From Emticicia sp043780375 (GTDB lineage: Bacteria; Bacteroidota; Bacteroidia; Cytophagales; Spirosomataceae), in NCBI RefSeq assembly GCF_043780375.1, contig NZ_JAYWCU010000069.1, positions 17,829 through 81,828 on the forward strand: DNA of 64,000 nt, read 5' to 3'. The notes beneath the pieces were generated by a model. It ran no database searches. It was not told where the DNA came from and saw only the letters and a list, made by a program, of their open reading frames with translations. Below, one piece after another: positions 48,277-58,239 of this stretch. A program made the translations under genes and the position numbers. The first letter of the stretch is position 1, and each line of letters starts with the position of its first letter.

Positions 48277-48900
48277 TTATCTTTTCGCCAAAATTCTTTG
48301 CATATATTTCCCTAAAATATCAAATTCTAAGTTTACTATACTTCCTACCGTCAATTGATGAAAATTGGTGTGCTCCCAAGTATAAGGAATAATGGCTACA
48401 CTAAAACCATTATCTTTTGAATTAACAACCGTCAAACTCACACCATTGACACAAATTGACCCTTTTTCTACCGTAATATTATTGCTCGAAATATCGTATT
48501 CAAACGAAATTAGCCAGCTACCATTTTGGTTTTCAATGGCAGTGCAAATACCTGTTTGGTCAACGTGCCCTTGTACAATATGCCCATCAAAACGTCCATG
48601 GGCGGGCATACAGCGTTCAAGATTGATTTTGTCGCCGATTTTTAATTTTCCTAAATTAGTCTTTTTCAAAGTTTCATCAATGGCAGTAACTTTATAGAAT
48701 GATGAATAATTTTCTGTTGATAATTGACTATTGTTGACTGACTCTAAACTGATAACTGTCAAACAAACGCCATTGTGTGACACACTTTGGTCAATTTTGA
48801 GTTCGTGAGCGATGGCTGATTCAAAAGTGAAAGTTAGGTTTGTGCCCTCTGTTTCAATAGTGATCACTTTTGCTACTGATTCTATGATTCCTGTAAACAT
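48277..48900 (-). CDS. ribE: Riboflavin synthase alpha chain
   Basis: A 207-residue enzyme that dismutates two lumazine molecules to riboflavin. The true start is ATG 48900 (MFTGIIESVAKVITIETEGT); the open frame extends 37 codons upstream with no coding character. Two similar lumazine-binding repeats are seen: SVSHNGVCLTVISL, then INLERCMPAHGRFDGHIVQG at the join and KGSICVNGVSLTVVNSKDNG in the second half. Divergent from the DUF1684 gene at 49017. Other rib genes are not adjacent. Confidence 0.93.
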   Translation of the reverse strand: MFTGIIESVAKVITIETEGTNLTFTFESAIAHELKIDQSVSHNGVCLTVISLESVNNSQLSTENYSSFYKVTAIDETLKKTNLGKLKIGDKINLERCMPAHGRFDGHIVQGHVDQTGICTAIENQNGSWLISFEYDISSNNITVEKGSICVNGVSLTVVNSKDNGFSVAIIPYTWEHTNFHQLTVGSIVNLEFDILGKYMQRILAKR

Positions 48901-49016
48901 GAATTTTGTTTTTTGAGGTGCGAATAACGTAAATTCAGTTGTGAAAAAGAATAGTTTTTGTGTAAATTTACTAAAAAGTAACGTTTCTGAAATTTTAATA
49001 GAAAACAGCAATCACA

Positions 49017-49610
49017 ATGTTTAAAAACAAATTTTTTGTAATTATTTTCATTTTTGGCATATTCGGAATTATATTCTATTCGCTGAGTAGTTCTGAAAGT
49101 TATCTCGAAACTGTCGTAAAACAAAGAGCAACATTCGAGCAAAACTTAATGCAAGAAAAAGATTCCCCCATAAAAAATTTAAAAGATTTTTCGGGAATTA
49201 AATATTTTGAAGCAGATAAAAACTTTATAGTTGATGCTGATTTTAAGGCTATTGCCTCATCAGAAAAAGGAATGATTTTGATGACCGACAGCACACAAAG
49301 TGAAATGAAAAAGGCAGGGAATGTCACTTTTTCGATTGATGGAAAATCGTTTACTTTAAGCCTTTTTGACGAGGGAGACATCTTTCTATTACCATTTAGA
49401 GATTTGACAAATGGCAAGGAAACCTACGGTGGCGGACGTTTCATTAATATTAATAAGGATAAATTGCAAGCCAATAAAATTGAAATAGATTTTAATAATG
49501 CCCACAATTTTTACTGTGCATACAACGAAAATTTTATATGTCCGATTCCTCCAAAAGAAAATTTTGTGGGTGTCACAATTAGAGCGGGGGAGAAGAAGTA
49601 TAAGGAGTAA
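49017..49610 (+). CDS. DUF1684 family protein
   Basis: A 197-residue protein with one N-terminal membrane anchor or signal (FFVIIFIFGIFGIIFYSLSS). The DUF1684 pattern is clear: KDSPIKNLKDFSGIKYFEAD, FLLPFRDLTNGKETYGGGRF and the C-terminal block IEIDFNNAHNFYCAYNENFI CPIPPKENF. These proteins are found across bacteria and archaea and their function is unknown. It precedes the large metalloprotease by 45 bp in the same direction and may be cotranscribed with it. Confidence 0.88.
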   Translation: MFKNKFFVIIFIFGIFGIIFYSLSSSESYLETVVKQRATFEQNLMQEKDSPIKNLKDFSGIKYFEADKNFIVDADFKAIASSEKGMILMTDSTQSEMKKAGNVTFSIDGKSFTLSLFDEGDIFLLPFRDLTNGKETYGGGRFININKDKLQANKIEIDFNNAHNFYCAYNENFICPIPPKENFVGVTIRAGEKKYKE

Positions 49611-49655
49611 TATTCTAACATCAAACCAATTCATCAAACAAAACCGAAAAAATCA

Positions 49656-52118
49656 ATGAAAAAACACTTTATTAAAACATTTATCTTGTTGTTTATCAGT
49701 ATTTTAGCTTTTTCGCAAGACCTAAAAACCATCGAAATATTTACTGCTGGAATGGAGAAAAAGGAAGGTTTCCTAAATTTTTACTGGAATGCAAAAGATG
49801 GTAAAATTTGGCTTGAAATTGATAAATTTGATACTGAATTACTATATTATTCATCGTTGGCACAAGGTGTCGGTTCGAATGACATTGGTCTTGACCGAGG
49901 GAAATTGGGGCAAGAGCATGTTGTGAAATTTCAGCGTTTGGGTAATAAAATCTTAATGATTGAACCAAATTATGCTTATAGAGCTATTTCAAATGACCCT
50001 TTAGAAAAGCGTGCGGTTGACGAATCTTTTGCTAAATCAGTGCATTTTGGTTTTGAAATAAAAGCTGAAAGTAATGGAAAAGTTTTGGTTGATTTGACAC
50101 CTTTCTTATTGCAAGATGCAGTTGGTGCAGCTCAAGATATTACTCGTACTAAACAAGGGAATTATAGATTGGATGCTTCAAGAAGTGCAATTTATTTGCC
50201 TCGCTCAAAAAGTTTTCCTAAAAATACAGAGTTTGAAACAATCATTACACTTACTGGTGAAAATACAGGGCAGTACCTCAGAGAAGTTGTGCCTACAGCT
50301 GGGATCGTAACGATGAATCAGCACCATTCTTTTGTAGAATTGCCAGATTTGACTAAAAACGAGTTCAAAGCTAGAGAATTTGACCCACGAATTGGCTACG
50401 GCGGTATAGAATATTTTGATTATGCAACGCCTATCAGTCAGCCAATTATGAAACGTTATGTTTCTCGCCATCGCTTAAAAAAGAAAGACCCAACTTCGAT
50501 TATGAGTGAGGCAGTTGAGCCCATTGTCTATTTTATGGACCCAGGAGCTCCCGAACCTATTCGTTCGGCTTTGATGGAAGGTGCAGCTTGGTGGAATCAG
50601 GCATACGAAGCAGCTGGTTATAAAGATGCTTTTCAAGTGAAATTGCTCCCAGCCGATGCCGACCCGATGGATATTCGTTATAATTTGATTCAATGGGTGC
50701 ATCGAAGTACGCGTGGTTGGTCTTATGGTGCGAGTGTCATTGACCCTCGAACAGGCGAAATTTTGAAAGGAAAAGTAACTTTAGGTTCATTGCGTGTTCG
50801 TCAAGATTTTCTGATTGCACAAGGTTTCCTTGGCAATTACGAAACAGATTCCTCGAAAGTAAAAGAAATTACGCAAATGTCAATCGATCGATTGAAGCAA
50901 TTAGCAGCCCACGAGGTTGGTCATACTTTAGGATTACCCCACAACTATATTTCGAGCATTGCGGGACGTGCTTCGGTTATGGATTATCCACATCCATTGG
51001 TTGATTATGCCAATGGGAAATTTGATTTATCTCGTGCTTACGCCATGGGAATCGGTGATTATGACAAGGCTTCAATAATATGGGGTTACCAAGATTTTCC
51101 TTCAAATGTTAACGAAAAAGTAGAATTAGAGAAAATTGTACATAATACTCTTCGCAAAGGTTTACGTTTCTTGACAGACCAAGATGCTCGTCCAGAAGGT
51201 TCGGTGAGTCCGACTACGCATTTGTGGGACAATGGTGCTGACCCGATTACGGAACTAAAAAGAGTGATGGAATTACGTAGAATTGCTTTGAGAGATTTTA
51301 CCGAAAAGAAGATTACAAAGGCAACTCCAATGGCAAATTTGGAAGAAGTTTTAGTGCCAATGTATATGTACCATCGTTTTCAGGTGGAAGCTACGTCAAA
51401 GGTTTTGGGCGGAGCAGATTACAATTTTGCTTTACGTGGCGATGGACAAATGGTTTATGAGCCAGTGCCAGCTATTAAGCAGCGTGAGGCATTTAGTGCT
51501 CTGATGAGTACACTCACGGCTGAGTTTTTAGCTGTACCAGACCATATTTTAAAGATGATTCCTCCAAGAGCATTTAGATTTGAAGCCAATCCAAGAGAAA
51601 CTTTCAAGCGTCATACAGGACTTGCCTTCGACCCACTTGCTCCTGCCGAAGCTGCCGCAGGTTTGACATTGAGAATGATACTAAATCCTGAGCGTTGTTC
51701 GAGATTGATAAGTCAGAAAGTGCTGAAATCGGATTTGCCAACTTTTGCCGAAATTTCGAGCGAAATGACCAAAAAACTATGGAAAAAAACAGGAATGTTT
51801 AGTAATAATAGTTATTACGCTCAAATTGACCGAATGGTAGCCATGCAGTTTCTTGACCAATTAATGAAACTTGCCAATAATAAAGAAACAACAATGGATG
51901 TAAGGTCTAATGCTTACGGAGCGATTGATGACATTAAAAGTTGGATAAAATTTTCAAATGTTGATGGAGCTGGTTTTGCTCGATTGACCTTATTGAAAAT
52001 AAAGCAATTTGAAGAAAACCCAGAAGCGACAATTTCATCGACTGCACTTACACCGCCTGATGGCCAGCCAATTGACTCAGGTTATGACTGGTTGGAAGCT
52101 GAGTGTGATTGGAAGTAA
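49656..52118 (+). CDS. Secreted zinc-dependent metalloprotease (DUF4953/DUF5117 type)
   Basis: An 820-residue secreted protein. Signal peptide to about residue 20 (SILAFSQ), then a beta-rich DUF5117-like region (YWNAKDGKIWLEIDKFDTEL), and a metzincin-like catalytic core: HEVGHTLGLPH at 419-429 supplies His419, Glu420, His423 and His429, followed by a methionine-turn candidate in SVMDYPHPLVD. The C-terminal third is helical. Zinc proteases of this type are common in Bacteroidota; the substrate is unknown. A strong terminator follows. Confidence 0.9.
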   Translation: MKKHFIKTFILLFISILAFSQDLKTIEIFTAGMEKKEGFLNFYWNAKDGKIWLEIDKFDTELLYYSSLAQGVGSNDIGLDRGKLGQEHVVKFQRLGNKILMIEPNYAYRAISNDPLEKRAVDESFAKSVHFGFEIKAESNGKVLVDLTPFLLQDAVGAAQDITRTKQGNYRLDASRSAIYLPRSKSFPKNTEFETIITLTGENTGQYLREVVPTAGIVTMNQHHSFVELPDLTKNEFKAREFDPRIGYGGIEYFDYATPISQPIMKRYVSRHRLKKKDPTSIMSEAVEPIVYFMDPGAPEPIRSALMEGAAWWNQAYEAAGYKDAFQVKLLPADADPMDIRYNLIQWVHRSTRGWSYGASVIDPRTGEILKGKVTLGSLRVRQDFLIAQGFLGNYETDSSKVKEITQMSIDRLKQLAAHEVGHTLGLPHNYISSIAGRASVMDYPHPLVDYANGKFDLSRAYAMGIGDYDKASIIWGYQDFPSNVNEKVELEKIVHNTLRKGLRFLTDQDARPEGSVSPTTHLWDNGADPITELKRVMELRRIALRDFTEKKITKATPMANLEEVLVPMYMYHRFQVEATSKVLGGADYNFALRGDGQMVYEPVPAIKQREAFSALMSTLTAEFLAVPDHILKMIPPRAFRFEANPRETFKRHTGLAFDPLAPAEAAAGLTLRMILNPERCSRLISQKVLKSDLPTFAEISSEMTKKLWKKTGMFSNNSYYAQIDRMVAMQFLDQLMKLANNKETTMDVRSNAYGAIDDIKSWIKFSNVDGAGFARLTLLKIKQFEENPEATISSTALTPPDGQPIDSGYDWLEAECDWK

Positions 52119-52134
52119 AAAAAGTGTGCTGTAT

Positions 52135-52172
52135 AAAAACGGCGTTTCAAAATTCTTTGAAACGCCGTTTTT
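52135..52172. terminator. Strong bidirectional terminator
   Basis: AAAAACGGCGTTTCAAA and complementary TTTGAAACGCCGTTTTT form a long GC-containing stem with A and T flanks, between the convergent metalloprotease and DUF3298 genes. Confidence 0.9.
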
Positions 52173-52181
52173 ATATAAAAT

Positions 52182-52997
52182 TTACCTAATTTCTTTCCTC
52201 GCAATTGCTCCTAATTCTTGCCAAGTCAAATCAAAACTAATTGAACCATAGGCGTATGCCGCAGCTTCATAAGGATTATATAAAAACACTAAACCATTTT
52301 TTGTAACCGCAATATTGGTAGGTAAAAAGAATGGACTTCCCCAGAAATAGTCAGTTTTGTTAAACTCAAAATTATTGTCTTTGGTAAATGCCTTTTGTGT
52401 TTTTTCAAATTTCAATTCTGCAATTTTCTTCAAAGCTGTCGTGTCCGAAACAATATCGGTCAGTTTGAGTAAATCGCCCGTTTGGGCATTAAAATTCAAA
52501 TAAGTTATATTTGAGTTGCCGTGAGCTCCACCAGTAAATGTAAAAACTTGATAATAAATAGAAATAACTTTGGGCGAAATCAGAAGCGTATCACCTGTGC
52601 CATCGTAGTCCCAACCAATTGAAGCTTGGTCCACATTTTCTTTTGCCAAGTCTTCAAATTCTTTTAAAAACCCTCTGGCGAGTGCTTCAATCGAACCTGT
52701 TTTTGTTGTTTGAACGGTATCATCCATGCTAAACATCTGGTCTTTAACCATTTGCTCAATTTGAGTGTTTATTTTTGTCATCACAGCCTCATCACCACCC
52801 GAAAGTTTTGGATAATTGATGGAAATGCTCGAAATCGTAGTATCCCCTTCTTTAGAAATCATTGGCGGTGATTCGAGTTTATAGGTAATGCTATCAACTT
52901 TGATAGTTGCAGCAGTTTCTGTTGTTTGAGTGTCTTTGGTGCTTTGACAAGCCATAAAAACAGTTGAGCATAAAAATAATAGGAAGAGGTTTTTCAT
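52182..52997 (-). CDS. DUF3298/DUF4163 (RsiV-like) lipoprotein
   Basis: A 271-residue lipoprotein starting at MKNLFLLFLCSTVFMACQST with a lipobox Cys at about residue 17 (ATG 53003 would add two residues). The mature part is the DUF4163 domain followed by DUF3298, seen in YQVFTFTGGAHGNSNITYLNF NAQTGDLLKLTDI and FYLPTN-like FFLPTNIAVTKNGLVFLYNP YEAAAYAYG. The fold is that of the RsiV extracytoplasmic domain, which binds lysozyme in Bacillus; no sigma factor is nearby here, so the role is open. Confidence 0.85.
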   Translation of the reverse strand: MKNLFLLFLCSTVFMACQSTKDTQTTETAATIKVDSITYKLESPPMISKEGDTTISSISINYPKLSGGDEAVMTKINTQIEQMVKDQMFSMDDTVQTTKTGSIEALARGFLKEFEDLAKENVDQASIGWDYDGTGDTLLISPKVISIYYQVFTFTGGAHGNSNITYLNFNAQTGDLLKLTDIVSDTTALKKIAELKFEKTQKAFTKDNNFEFNKTDYFWGSPFFLPTNIAVTKNGLVFLYNPYEAAAYAYGSISFDLTWQELGAIARKEIR

Positions 52998-53072
52998 TAA
53001 CATTTGGTTTTAAATTTATGGGAAGTAATTCGAAAATTATTGATAATAACTCCAATTTGAGCAACTGAGGTA

Positions 53073-54395
53073 TTACTCAGGTGTACTATACAATTCTACT
53101 TTAGAAATAATGGGTTTGGCAAAAGCCTCATCAAATGCAATTCTGAATTCTTTTGCGGTAGTTTTTTGAAAATAAACAATTTTTTTATTCCCAATAGTAC
53201 TTGCAGAAGTTACATTTTTCCACGTACCATTTTCTTTTACTTGAATGAAAAACTTCTTTACTCGTTGTCCATAGCGAATATATTCTTTTATTACCAAACA
53301 ATTGAAAGTTTGAGGTTTAGTTAGTGTTATATCGTAAGTATCTTTGCTGAAATTCTTCGTAAATGTTCCAACCGTTAATAAATTATTCTTGAAATACTCT
53401 CCTCTTAGTTTTTTGAAATCCATCAATGCTTTTTCATCATTTTCGTGAATTAGCCCACGGCTATCAACAGGGAGATTTAACAAAAGATTAGAGCCACGGC
53501 CAACAGATTTGTTCCAAATATTCATTAAATCTTTATCAGTTTTTACTTTCTTGTCTTCATTTTTATGATAAAACCAACCTGGACGAATTGAAACGTCACA
53601 TTCGGCTGGAATCCAGTGTGTGCCGTGTTCGTCTCCTACATTGAGATGTGCAGGTTTGTCATAAGCAGGGAAAAGTTCATTTCCGTTAATGGTATTCCAG
53701 TTAGTTTCTCCTGCAAAACCATTCTCGTTGCCTACCCAACGAATATCAGGTCCTGCATCGCTGAAAATTAGGGCATGAGGTTGGTAAGTTCTGACGGTTT
53801 TATTGAATAGTGGGAAATCATAGACTTGTTTTTTGCCATTTGGACCTTCACCATTTGCTCCATCAAACCAAACTTCAAACAAATTGCCATATAGAGTTGT
53901 CACTTCTTTAAGCATATTTACATATACTTGGTTGTATTCGGGCGTGCCATAAGCTGGGTGATTTCTGTCCCATGGAGAAATATAAATGCCCATTTTCAAG
54001 CCATATTCTTTGCAAGCTGCCGATAATTCCTTCAAAATGTCGCCTTTGCCTGCCTTCCATTTTGATTCTCTCACGGTATGCTTAGAATATTTACTTGGAT
54101 ACAACGCAAAGCCGTCGTGGTGTTTAGCAGTAATAATAATGCCTTTCATTCCAGCCGCCTTGCAGATTCTTGCCCATTGACGACAGTCCAATTGTTTAGG
54201 GTTGAAAATCTCTTCTTTTTCAGTGCCATCGCCCCATTCTTTATCTGTAAAAGCATTAGGTCCGAAATGAATAAAAGCATAATATTCTAATTTATGCCAA
54301 TTAAGTTGGTCGGTCGAGGGAGTAACTCCGTAGGGTTTTGGTGTTTGGGCAAAAATAGAATTTGCTAAAAAGCAAAAGAGAATAATTTTTTTCAT
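53073..54395 (-). CDS. Alpha-L-fucosidase, GH29
   Basis: A 440-residue secreted glycoside hydrolase. Signal peptide MKKIILFCFLANSIFAQ. The catalytic barrel contains HFGPNAFTDKEWGDG, the substrate-binding histidines His92-His93 in TAKHHDGFALYP, and the nucleophile Asp178 in FEVWFDGANGEG, all as in GH29. The last 90 residues form a small beta-domain. It would release fucose from glycans in the periplasm or outside. It follows the methyltransferase by 27 bp on the same strand; no polysaccharide-utilisation locus genes are near. Confidence 0.92.
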   Translation of the reverse strand: MKKIILFCFLANSIFAQTPKPYGVTPSTDQLNWHKLEYYAFIHFGPNAFTDKEWGDGTEKEEIFNPKQLDCRQWARICKAAGMKGIIITAKHHDGFALYPSKYSKHTVRESKWKAGKGDILKELSAACKEYGLKMGIYISPWDRNHPAYGTPEYNQVYVNMLKEVTTLYGNLFEVWFDGANGEGPNGKKQVYDFPLFNKTVRTYQPHALIFSDAGPDIRWVGNENGFAGETNWNTINGNELFPAYDKPAHLNVGDEHGTHWIPAECDVSIRPGWFYHKNEDKKVKTDKDLMNIWNKSVGRGSNLLLNLPVDSRGLIHENDEKALMDFKKLRGEYFKNNLLTVGTFTKNFSKDTYDITLTKPQTFNCLVIKEYIRYGQRVKKFFIQVKENGTWKNVTSASTIGNKKIVYFQKTTAKEFRIAFDEAFAKPIISKVELYSTPE

Positions 54396-54422
54396 GAATG
54401 ATTATAGTTGGATTATTGTAGG

Positions 54423-55157
54423 TTATTTGTGTGCTGAAAAGCCAATTAATGGTGGGTCGTTAAAAAAAACGTCCCAATATTCAGTGTCGCTTACTTTTTC
54501 ATCTAAAAAGGGGCCCTCCCACTGGAAGTTTTTGAAACCTGATGCTAAAAAGCAATCTTCGTAAGTTTTCGGACTTAGATAATAATTATTAAAACTAAAC
54601 TCTGTACCATCGGTATTATAAATGACATACCTAACGAAATCACCTTCTTCTCTTGTTGAGGTACTTTCTTTTATAAAACCATATTCTTTATAATTGGCAT
54701 AATTTTTTAGATTATTCATCGGATTATCATTAAAACCGATGAGTTTGCCATTCGGTTTTAAATTTGTGTATATCGCTTCGCACATCTGTAATAACTCTTC
54801 TTTGTTTCGAGCATAATTTAGTAAATACATGCACATAACGACATCAAAATCGTCAATTTTTCCCAAATTTAGGGCATCATTTACTAAATACTGGCATCCA
54901 ATCGGATTTTTCCTTTCTTCTTCTTCTGCCAATTTTATCATTTCTGCTGATAAATCTAAGCCAATAATTGTAGATGCACCCAATTGTTTTATTTTTCGAG
55001 TATAAATACCTTCTCCACAAGCCAAGTCTAATACTTTTTTGCCAAAAATATCGCCTGTTAATTTTAAAAGCGTGTATTCTTCAATACATTTTCTGAACCC
55101 CAACTGCTTGGAGTTTTTGTACTGCTCGGCTATTTTATCGTAAGAGTTATCATTCAT
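54423..55157 (-). CDS. Class I SAM-dependent methyltransferase
   Basis: A 244-residue methyltransferase. Motif I is VLDLACGEGIYTRKIKQLGA, motif II has IGLDLSAEMIKLAEEEE, and FDVVMCMYLLNYARNKEELL and LKPNGKLIGFNDNPMNN follow. The substrate cannot be deduced; the C-terminal half (FSFNNYYLSPKTYEDCFLAS) looks like the small-molecule type. A short gap of 27 bp to the fucosidase suggests a two-gene operon, perhaps by chance. Confidence 0.88.
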   Translation of the reverse strand: MNDNSYDKIAEQYKNSKQLGFRKCIEEYTLLKLTGDIFGKKVLDLACGEGIYTRKIKQLGASTIIGLDLSAEMIKLAEEEERKNPIGCQYLVNDALNLGKIDDFDVVMCMYLLNYARNKEELLQMCEAIYTNLKPNGKLIGFNDNPMNNLKNYANYKEYGFIKESTSTREEGDFVRYVIYNTDGTEFSFNNYYLSPKTYEDCFLASGFKNFQWEGPFLDEKVSDTEYWDVFFNDPPLIGFSAHK

Positions 55158-55384
55158 GGCTTTCTTTGTTAAGGGTTGATTTTTTGAAAGAGTTGTAAAG
55201 TTTAACTATTAATTTAACAGCTCACAAATATAACAGACAACTTTTTAATTAAATATAGTAGGGATTTTAAAAACTTCAATTTGATAATTTAGCCAATTGA
55301 AAATCTAAAAAATTACATTCGCTTTATAATTTCCAAAATTGATTGCATTTCAAATTTTAATAAAAGGTAACCAATTTCTACAAA

Positions 55385-55423
55385 AAAGACGTTGCACCGA
55401 AATTTCATTGATGCAACGTCTTT
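55385..55423 (-). terminator. Terminator of the DsrE-like gene
   Basis: AAAGACGTTGCA/TGCAACGTCTTT, a perfect 12-bp stem with a run of A on the plus strand before it, hence a T-tract on the minus strand. It lies 22 bp after the stop at 55446. Confidence 0.8.
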
Positions 55424-55445
55424 ATAAAATCGTTTTTGAATTTTT

Positions 55446-55979
55446 TTACGGCAATATCAAAGCATAACCCATATTCTGAAAAGTAGTAAAAGTAATCAAT
55501 GCCGATTGTGCTACTTTAATATTTTCATTGCGTGGTTCATCTACCATTTTTCTTGCACGAAGCGACTGCCCGCACACATAAAAACGCACACCATTTTTTG
55601 CTAATTCATTGATTAAAAAAGTATTAGGATTAGCTACACCAAACTTTTTCTTATAAGCCTCATCTGTCATAATATAAGGAGTTCCTGTAAAATGGAAGAC
55701 GGCAACTACCGATAAATTTTCTCTCGGAATACCTGCATCAATATGTAAATTTACCAAACGGGCCAATTTGTCAAGACTTGAATTAATCGAATCGGGCTTA
55801 TCAGATGCCTTTGAGAGGTCAACAATGATTTTGTATTCCATCTTTTTATCAGCCACTGGGCTTGCCTCTGGCACATCAAACATTCCACCGCCACTTTTAA
55901 TGACAGGAAATTTCTTTTGTTGAGCAAAAACTATGTGTCCAAAAAGGGAAAAGAAACAGATAATAAGTAGCTTTTTCAT
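55446..55979 (-). CDS. DsrE-like periplasmic protein
   Basis: A 177-residue protein with a signal peptide (MKKLLIICFFSLFGHIVFAQ) and a DsrE/DsrF-like domain: KMEYKIIVDLSKASDKPDSI, INSSLDKLARLVNLHIDAGI, LSVVAVFHFTGTPYIMTDEA, and the single Cys in GVRFYVCGQSLRARKM. The position of the cysteine matches the sulphur-carrying residue of related proteins. Secreted DsrE-like proteins are frequent in Bacteroidota; the function is unknown. Separated from gyrB by a terminator. Confidence 0.85.
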   Translation of the reverse strand: MKKLLIICFFSLFGHIVFAQQKKFPVIKSGGGMFDVPEASPVADKKMEYKIIVDLSKASDKPDSINSSLDKLARLVNLHIDAGIPRENLSVVAVFHFTGTPYIMTDEAYKKKFGVANPNTFLINELAKNGVRFYVCGQSLRARKMVDEPRNENIKVAQSALITFTTFQNMGYALILP

Positions 55980-56002
55980 TTTTATAATGAATTTTGATAG
56001 TT

Positions 56003-56032
56003 AAAAAAAAGCCCTCCCCGTCGGGGAGGGCT
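56003..56032 (-). terminator. Rho-independent terminator of gyrB
   Basis: AGCCCTCCCCG/CGGGGAGGGCT, an 11-bp, GC-rich perfect stem with a one-base loop on paper (3-5 in practice), preceded on the plus strand by eight A residues. It lies 8 bp after the gyrB stop. Confidence 0.92.
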
Positions 56033-56039
56033 GAGGCTG

Positions 56040-58013
56040 TTAAATATCTATTTTTGCATATTTTGCATTTCGCTCAATAAACTCACGTCGTGGAGCAACT
56101 TCGTCGCCCATCAACATTGCAAAAAGATGATCTGCTTCTACTGCCGATTCAACGGTTACTTGTTTCAAAGTACGCTTCTCAGGTCGCATAGTAGTTTCCC
56201 AAAGTTGCTCAGGGTTCATTTCTCCTAAACCTTTATATCGTTGAATACCCACATTTTCTTCTTTGCCACTTCCTGCCAAGCGTTTTACTGCGATTTCACG
56301 CTGTTCTTCTGTCCAGCAATATTGTTCTTCTTTGCCTTTTTTAACTAAATACAAAGGTGGTTGAGCGATATAAATGTAGCCTTTATCAATCAATTCTTTC
56401 ATGTAGCGATAGAAAAACGTCAAAATCAAAGTTCTGATGTGACTACCATCAATGTCTGCATCGGTCATAATGATAATTTTATGATAACGAAGTTTGTCTA
56501 TATTCAAAGCACGCTCATCACCGTCTCGTCCAATTTGGACACCCAAAGCGGTGAACATATTTTTTATTTCTTCGTTTTCATAAATTCTATATTCTTGGGC
56601 TTTCTCCACATTCAGAATCTTACCACGTAAAGGCAAAATTGCTTGAAATGCACGGTTTCGCCCTTGTTTAGCAGAGCCACCCGCCGAATCTCCCTCAACC
56701 AAATAAACTTCACAAATTGTAGGGTCAGACTCCGAGCAGTCGGCCAACTTTCCTGGTAAGCCACTACCAACCAAAACATTTTTACGCTGCACCATTTCAC
56801 GGGCTTTTTTGGCGGCAATACGTGCTTTAGCTGCCAAAATTACCTTTTCTACAATGATTCTGGCTTCTCTTGGATGCTCTTCTAAGTAATTTTCAAGCAT
56901 TTGAGAAACACATGAACTTACGGCTGTCGTAACTTCACTATTACCCAATTTGGTTTTAGTTTGTCCTTCAAATTGTGGCTCTTGTACTTTCACCGAAATT
57001 ACTGCTGTCAGACCTTCACGAAAGTCATCGCCACTAATTTCTATTTTTTCTTTTGCCAAAATACCAGACTTCTCTGCATAACTTTTCAAAGTACGAGTCA
57101 AAGCCATACGGAAGCCAGAAACGTGAGTTCCGCCTTCGTGGGTATTAATATTGTTTACAAATGAAGATACGTTTTCGCTATAACCAGTATTATAAAGCAT
57201 GGCTACATCAACAGGAACACCATCTTTGCTTCCTTCCATAAACATTGGCTCAGGAATCAAACGCTCACGACCAGCATCTATATACGAAACAAATTCAGCC
57301 AAACCACCTTCCGACTTAAATGTATCTGTAAGAGGTTCGCCTTTCTCGTCAATTTCACGCAAATCTTTTAAAATAAGTGAAATTCCTTTATTTAAGAAAG
57401 ATAATTCACGCAAACGATTGGCAACCGTTTCATATTTATATTCGGTTACTGTAAAAATCGTATCATCGGGTTTGAAGGTAACCAATGTTCCAGTATCGTC
57501 GGTTGTGCCAATTTCACGTACAGGATAAAGTGGTTTTCCGATGCTATATTCTTGCTCAAAAATCTTTCCTTCTCTACGAACTTCCACTCTAAAAGCTATC
57601 GAAAGTGCATTTACGCAGGAAACCCCCACACCGTGCAAACCTCCCGAAACTTTATAAGTGTCTTTGTCAAATTTACCACCAGCGTGAAGTACCGTCATTA
57701 CGACTTCCAAAGCAGATTTTTTCTCCTTTGCCATCATTCCTGTCGGAATTCCACGACCATTATCTTTTACTGTTACCGAATTATCTTCATTGATAGTCAC
57801 ATTAATCGTATCACAATGTCCAGCAAGGGCTTCATCAATGGAGTTATCCACAACTTCCCATATAAGATGATGGAGACCTTTTACACTAATATCACCAATG
57901 TACATAGCGGGACGCTTCCTTACTGCCTCTAATCCTTCTAGCACCTGAATATTTTCGGCACCGTAATCTGACCTTGATTTTTGAGGCTCAACGCCTTCCT
58001 GATTTTCTGCCAT
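56040..58013 (-). CDS. gyrB: DNA gyrase subunit B
   Basis: A 657-residue GyrB, the ATPase subunit of the type II topoisomerase that introduces negative supercoils. The GHKL ATPase domain begins with RKRPAMYIGDISVKGLHHLI and has VVDNSIDEALAGHCD and VLHAGGKFDKDTYKVSGGLH GVG; the TOPRIM domain has YLVEGDSAGGSAKQGRNR, LPLRGKILNVEKA and IIMTDADIDGSHIRTL; the end MNPEQLWETTMRPEKRTL is typical. Length is usual for Bacteroidota. Monocistronic. Confidence 0.97.
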   Translation of the reverse strand: MAENQEGVEPQKSRSDYGAENIQVLEGLEAVRKRPAMYIGDISVKGLHHLIWEVVDNSIDEALAGHCDTINVTINEDNSVTVKDNGRGIPTGMMAKEKKSALEVVMTVLHAGGKFDKDTYKVSGGLHGVGVSCVNALSIAFRVEVRREGKIFEQEYSIGKPLYPVREIGTTDDTGTLVTFKPDDTIFTVTEYKYETVANRLRELSFLNKGISLILKDLREIDEKGEPLTDTFKSEGGLAEFVSYIDAGRERLIPEPMFMEGSKDGVPVDVAMLYNTGYSENVSSFVNNINTHEGGTHVSGFRMALTRTLKSYAEKSGILAKEKIEISGDDFREGLTAVISVKVQEPQFEGQTKTKLGNSEVTTAVSSCVSQMLENYLEEHPREARIIVEKVILAAKARIAAKKAREMVQRKNVLVGSGLPGKLADCSESDPTICEVYLVEGDSAGGSAKQGRNRAFQAILPLRGKILNVEKAQEYRIYENEEIKNMFTALGVQIGRDGDERALNIDKLRYHKIIIMTDADIDGSHIRTLILTFFYRYMKELIDKGYIYIAQPPLYLVKKGKEEQYCWTEEQREIAVKRLAGSGKEENVGIQRYKGLGEMNPEQLWETTMRPEKRTLKQVTVESAVEADHLFAMLMGDEVAPRREFIERNAKYAKIDI

Positions 58014-58239
58014 AATTTATTTTTTATGATTTTTACATAACAGATTTTGTCTGCTTATTATTTACTAACTTTGATACTCACAGTTTTTTGTGTAATTTAG
58101 ATGTAAAGATACACATTTTTATCGAAATTTGAAAATAATTACTGAACATTACTGACATAAATTATTGATTGTTTATGCGATATTTTATCTGTGAAAGTTT
58201 AGCAAATTTTTGATATTTACTTACGAAAAAAAACAAAAT